This document shows positions 30,476 to 32,802 of a stretch of 32,802 nucleotides of DNA, piece after piece (position 1 is the first letter of the stretch; each line of letters opens with the position of its first letter). Both the position numbers and the translations under genes were made by a program. Source of the stretch: an uncultured Bacteroidota bacterium (GTDB lineage: Bacteria > Bacteroidota > Bacteroidia > Bacteroidales > WCHB1-69). Location: contig CACXUB010000015.1 in the NCBI GenBank assembly GCA_902770735.1, forward strand, positions 1 to 32,802, in the 5' to 3' direction. The notes beneath the pieces are model-generated. The model ran no database searches, had not been told where the DNA came from, and saw only the letters and a program-made list of their open reading frames with translations.

Positions 30476-31147
30476 ATGAAAAATCTGATTCACACCGTCC
30501 TCATTGCCGCCGTCACGCTGACCCTCGCCGCGTCATGCACGCACACGGAGACCAGCTACTATCCCGACGGCCGCACGCAATCCATCATCCAGTACAAAGG
30601 GAAAAAGGAGCACGGCAAGACCGTCTATTTCTACCGCAACCCCAACACCGTGGAAATGGAGGTGGAAATGCGCAACGGCAAACGCAACGGAGAATTCCGA
30701 CGCTATTTCGTGAACGGGCTTCTGGATACTTACTGCGTCTATGCGGACGACTCCATCGAGGGCGTGGAGGTGATGTACACCGCCAACGGCTGCAAAAGCC
30801 AGGAGTACACCTACGTCCACGGACGCAAGAACGGTCCCCACCGTGCCTACCACCTCGACGGCAGCCTCAAGATCGAGGGCGGCTTCAAGGACGACCTGTT
30901 CGACGGGAAATGGAACTACTACGACGAACGCGGCGTGCCGGTGGGCGAAGGCGAATTCCACAGCGGCAGCGGCGAGGTCACCTTCTACGACCAGAACGGG
31001 CACCCGATGCGCACCACCCACTACGAAAACAACCTCAAGAACGGCCCCGAGACCTACTTCACCCCTTCCGGCGAAGTGTTCCGCACCATCGTCTTCAAAG
31101 ACGACCGCATCGTCAGCCAAGAAACCGACTCCACCCTGCTGAAATAA
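30476..31147 (+). CDS. Lipoprotein with MORN-type repeats (YwqK-like)
   Basis: This 223-residue protein has a lipoprotein-type signal (MKNLIHTVLIAAVTLTLAASC, Cys21) and a chain of MORN-variant repeats: SYYPDGRTQSIIQYKGKKEHG, EVEMRNGKRNGEFRRYF, YVHGRKNGPHRAYHLDGSLK, GGFKDDLFDGKWNYYDERG, YENNLKNGPETYFTPSGEV. Databases often label such proteins YwqK-family antitoxin; nothing here suggests a toxin-antitoxin function, and a cell-envelope structural or binding role is more likely. It is followed by the OstA-like gene after only 3 nt, so both are probably one operon driven by the promoter at 30448. Confidence 0.8.
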   Translation: MKNLIHTVLIAAVTLTLAASCTHTETSYYPDGRTQSIIQYKGKKEHGKTVYFYRNPNTVEMEVEMRNGKRNGEFRRYFVNGLLDTYCVYADDSIEGVEVMYTANGCKSQEYTYVHGRKNGPHRAYHLDGSLKIEGGFKDDLFDGKWNYYDERGVPVGEGEFHSGSGEVTFYDQNGHPMRTTHYENNLKNGPETYFTPSGEVFRTIVFKDDRIVSQETDSTLLK

Positions 31148-31150
31148 CCC

Positions 31151-32683
31151 ATGAGACAACTGTCCGCCATCCTTCTGTTCCTACTCCTGTGCGTCGGCGC
31201 GACCCACGGGCAAGGCAACCGCAAGATCCTCTATCGGGCGGACATGGGCTACTATGACGAAAACACGCTGCCCGGCGCGCAACGGCTCATCGGGAACGTG
31301 AAATTCGCCCAGGACAACGTGGTGGGCTACTGCGACAGCGCCTACCTCTACGAAGCCGACAACTTCATCATCACCTTCGGCAACCCCGTGCGCTTCGTCA
31401 TCAGCGACTCCATCAAGCTCTTCGGCATGCGAGCCACCTACGACGGCGAAATCCGGCAGGCCTCCATCGCCGAAAACGTTCGCTTAGTGAAGGGCAAGTC
31501 GTACCTCCTCTCCGACAGCCTTTTCTACGACCTCAACACCGACTGCGGATACTACACCACCGGCGGCCGCATCTTCAACGGCGAAGACACGCTCACCAGT
31601 CGCATCGGCAAATATTACACCAACACCGACGACGCCTATCTGCACGGGGACGTCCTCCTGCGCAGCAGCCGATATAAAATGGACTGCGACTCCCTGCGCT
31701 ACAACGCCGGTTCCAAAATCGCATACTTCATCTCCCCCACTCACCTCGTCAATGAGGAAAACGTCATCTACACCGACCGCGGACTCTACAACACCAACAC
31801 CGACATCTCTATTCTCCACGGCAACGTGCGACTTTTAGGCGAAAAGCAGCAACTTTTCGCTGACAGCCTCTACTACGATCAAAACCTCAGATTCGGAAAA
31901 GCCTGGTACAACGCCACTTACATCGACTCCTCCAACCATGTCATCCTCAAAGGCAACTACATCGAACACCACGAGAAAAGCGGCACCTCCATCGCCACCG
32001 ACAGCAACCTGCTCGTCTATATCGACGACAACCAGGACACCCTCTTCCTGCACTGCGACACGCTGAAGGTCGATTTCGACTCCGCCTCCAACATCACCTT
32101 GGTGCGTGCCTACTTCCACACAAAATTTTTACACAAAGACATTCAAGGAGCCTGTGACTCAATGGTTTACAATGTAGAAGACTCGTTGCTGATGATGTAT
32201 TACAACCCCGTCTTTTGGTCCGACAACTACCAGCTTTCCGGCGACACCGTGCGCTTTTGCATCCTTGACTCCGTGAACAGCACTATCGAGCTATGCCACG
32301 CCGGATTCATTGTCGGGGGACTCTTCCAAAACACGGAATTCAACCAAATCAAAGGATTGAATATCAAAGGATTCCTGGTGATTATCGGCACCATCCTGAT
32401 CGTCTTTTTCACCCTGCATATCCTGATGCAGAACGACCTCCACCGCAAAGCGGAGAGGGAGGCGGAACTGCGCAGCGCCCTGACAAAGCTGGAGGAGGAA
32501 AACAACTACCTGACCAGCCAGATGGACATTGTCGGGACGGAAGATTATATTGTGTACACCGCGATCCAGAATTACTCCTATGTCAACCGGGACGACATCC
32601 GCTTTGAGTATTCCAACCCGCAGGCGCTGGATGCATACACGGAGGCGGAGGTCCGGATCCTGGTGGAGGAAATGGCCCAGTAA
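31151..32683 (+). CDS. OstA/LptA-like protein with a foreign DivIC/FtsL-like C-terminus (probable chimera)
   Basis: The 510-residue frame has two unlike parts. Residues 1-~408 are a Bacteroidota OstA-like protein: signal peptide (MRQLSAILLFLLLCVGATHGQ), then repeated beta-strand blocks such as LIGNVKFAQDNVVGYCDSAYLYEADN, YYTNTDDAYLHGDVLLRSS, NVIYTDRGLYNTNTD and ending FNQIKGLNIKGF. That family is thought to carry LPS across the periplasm. From ~409 a membrane helix (LVIIGTILIVFFTLHIL), coiled coil (AELRSALTKLEEENNYLTSQ) and VGTEDYIVYTAIQNYSYVNRDDIRFEY follow, the layout of Firmicutes DivIC/FtsL-type septum initiators. The natural OstA end is missing. The join lies near 32363-32376 (see finding). 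Confidence 0.7.
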   Translation: MRQLSAILLFLLLCVGATHGQGNRKILYRADMGYYDENTLPGAQRLIGNVKFAQDNVVGYCDSAYLYEADNFIITFGNPVRFVISDSIKLFGMRATYDGEIRQASIAENVRLVKGKSYLLSDSLFYDLNTDCGYYTTGGRIFNGEDTLTSRIGKYYTNTDDAYLHGDVLLRSSRYKMDCDSLRYNAGSKIAYFISPTHLVNEENVIYTDRGLYNTNTDISILHGNVRLLGEKQQLFADSLYYDQNLRFGKAWYNATYIDSSNHVILKGNYIEHHEKSGTSIATDSNLLVYIDDNQDTLFLHCDTLKVDFDSASNITLVRAYFHTKFLHKDIQGACDSMVYNVEDSLLMMYYNPVFWSDNYQLSGDTVRFCILDSVNSTIELCHAGFIVGGLFQNTEFNQIKGLNIKGFLVIIGTILIVFFTLHILMQNDLHRKAEREAELRSALTKLEEENNYLTSQMDIVGTEDYIVYTAIQNYSYVNRDDIRFEYSNPQALDAYTEAEVRILVEEMAQ

Positions 32684-32689
32684 GGAGGT
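32682..32689 (+). promoter_or_regulatory. Strong Shine-Dalgarno sequence, unlike the rest of the window
   Basis: AAGGAGGT lies 5 nt (after GGAGG) before the ATG at 32694. No other gene in the window has such a site, and Bacteroidota rarely use one, so it marks foreign sequence. Confidence 0.8.
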
Positions 32690-32693
32690 CCCC

Positions 32694-32802
32694 ATGAGGT
32701 CTGCCGTTGTCGGTATCGGCTCCAATTCCGTCCGGGCGCTGGTGGTGGAAACCACCGGGGAATCCTTTGTGCGCCTGTGGCGGGGCCGGGAAGGGACACG
32801 GC
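32694..32802 (+). CDS. Ppx/GppA-family phosphatase, N-terminal fragment
   Basis: Only the first 36 codons are present, running off the window. They begin MRSAVVGIGSNSVRALVVET and continue to RGREGTR. GIGSNSVR is the phosphate-binding start of the actin-like ATPase fold of exopolyphosphatase/GppA proteins; the IGSNSVR...REGTRL layout is typical of clostridial members. With the upstream AAGGAGGT site and the DivIC-like tail it forms a Firmicutes-style gene pair. Partial because of the window edge. Confidence 0.75.
   Translation, partial: MRSAVVGIGSNSVRALVVETTGESFVRLWRGREGTR

Noticed and set aside
30476..31147. Toxin-antitoxin system suggested by the YwqK-family name
   Set aside because: The protein is an exported MORN-repeat lipoprotein and no toxin-like partner is adjacent.

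Overview
The window looks like a chromosomal stretch of an uncultured Bacteroidota, most likely a Bacteroidales from a gut-type community. Evidence: almost every transcription unit has a Bacteroidota -7 box (TAnnTTTG) and no Shine-Dalgarno sequence; three secreted proteins carry type IX secretion (T9SS) type A/B C-terminal sorting domains; several families are typical of the group (FISUMP, DUF4831, DUF5618, OstA-like); the one complete tRNA does not encode CCA.

Layout. (1) 1-1804: right-hand end of an integrated element. A translationally coupled leftward operon (93-aa protein, two-TM holin-like protein, small HTH protein, N-acetylmuramoyl-L-alanine amidase) is followed by an AT-rich control region with 13-bp-phased repeats, hairpins and finally a 25-nt 3' fragment of a tRNA-Ser gene, the probable attachment site. 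The tRNA's own terminator follows. (2) 1891-16222: host genes, mostly leftward: a membrane protein (rightward), a YbaK/ProX-type aminoacyl-tRNA deacylase, a large secreted FISUMP protein, a membrane protein of unknown function, a YifB/ComM AAA+ ATPase, a DUF5618 protein, a TIGR01212 radical SAM protein with a lipoprotein, a DUF4831 protein, a YugP-like membrane metallopeptidase, an SDR / Y-family polymerase / YolD-like operon and a GNAT-like protein. (3) 16403-27286: rightward genes: purL, a bifunctional-nuclease/UVR protein, recQ, two T9SS cargo proteins and a tRNA-dihydrouridine synthase. (4) 27395-30138: a leftward CUB/Ig/T9SS type B cargo gene broken by two frameshifts. (5) 30262-32683: tRNA-Pro(CGG), a MORN-repeat lipoprotein and an OstA/LptA-like gene. 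(6) From about 32360 to the end the DNA changes character: the OstA frame runs into a Firmicutes-type DivIC/FtsL-like tail, then a strong AAGGAGGT ribosome binding site and the start of a Ppx/GppA phosphatase. This is best read as a chimeric join.

The most distinctive non-coding signal is a set of more than a dozen short tandem arrays (mostly period 7, some 8 or 19) in at least six sequence families. They fill nearly every gap between transcription units and often contain the stop codon, and sometimes the last codons, of the neighbouring gene. No complete new defence or biosynthetic system is visible. The candidates for novelty are the arrays, the element end with its lysis-like cassette and phased repeats, and the possible small RNA beside it.
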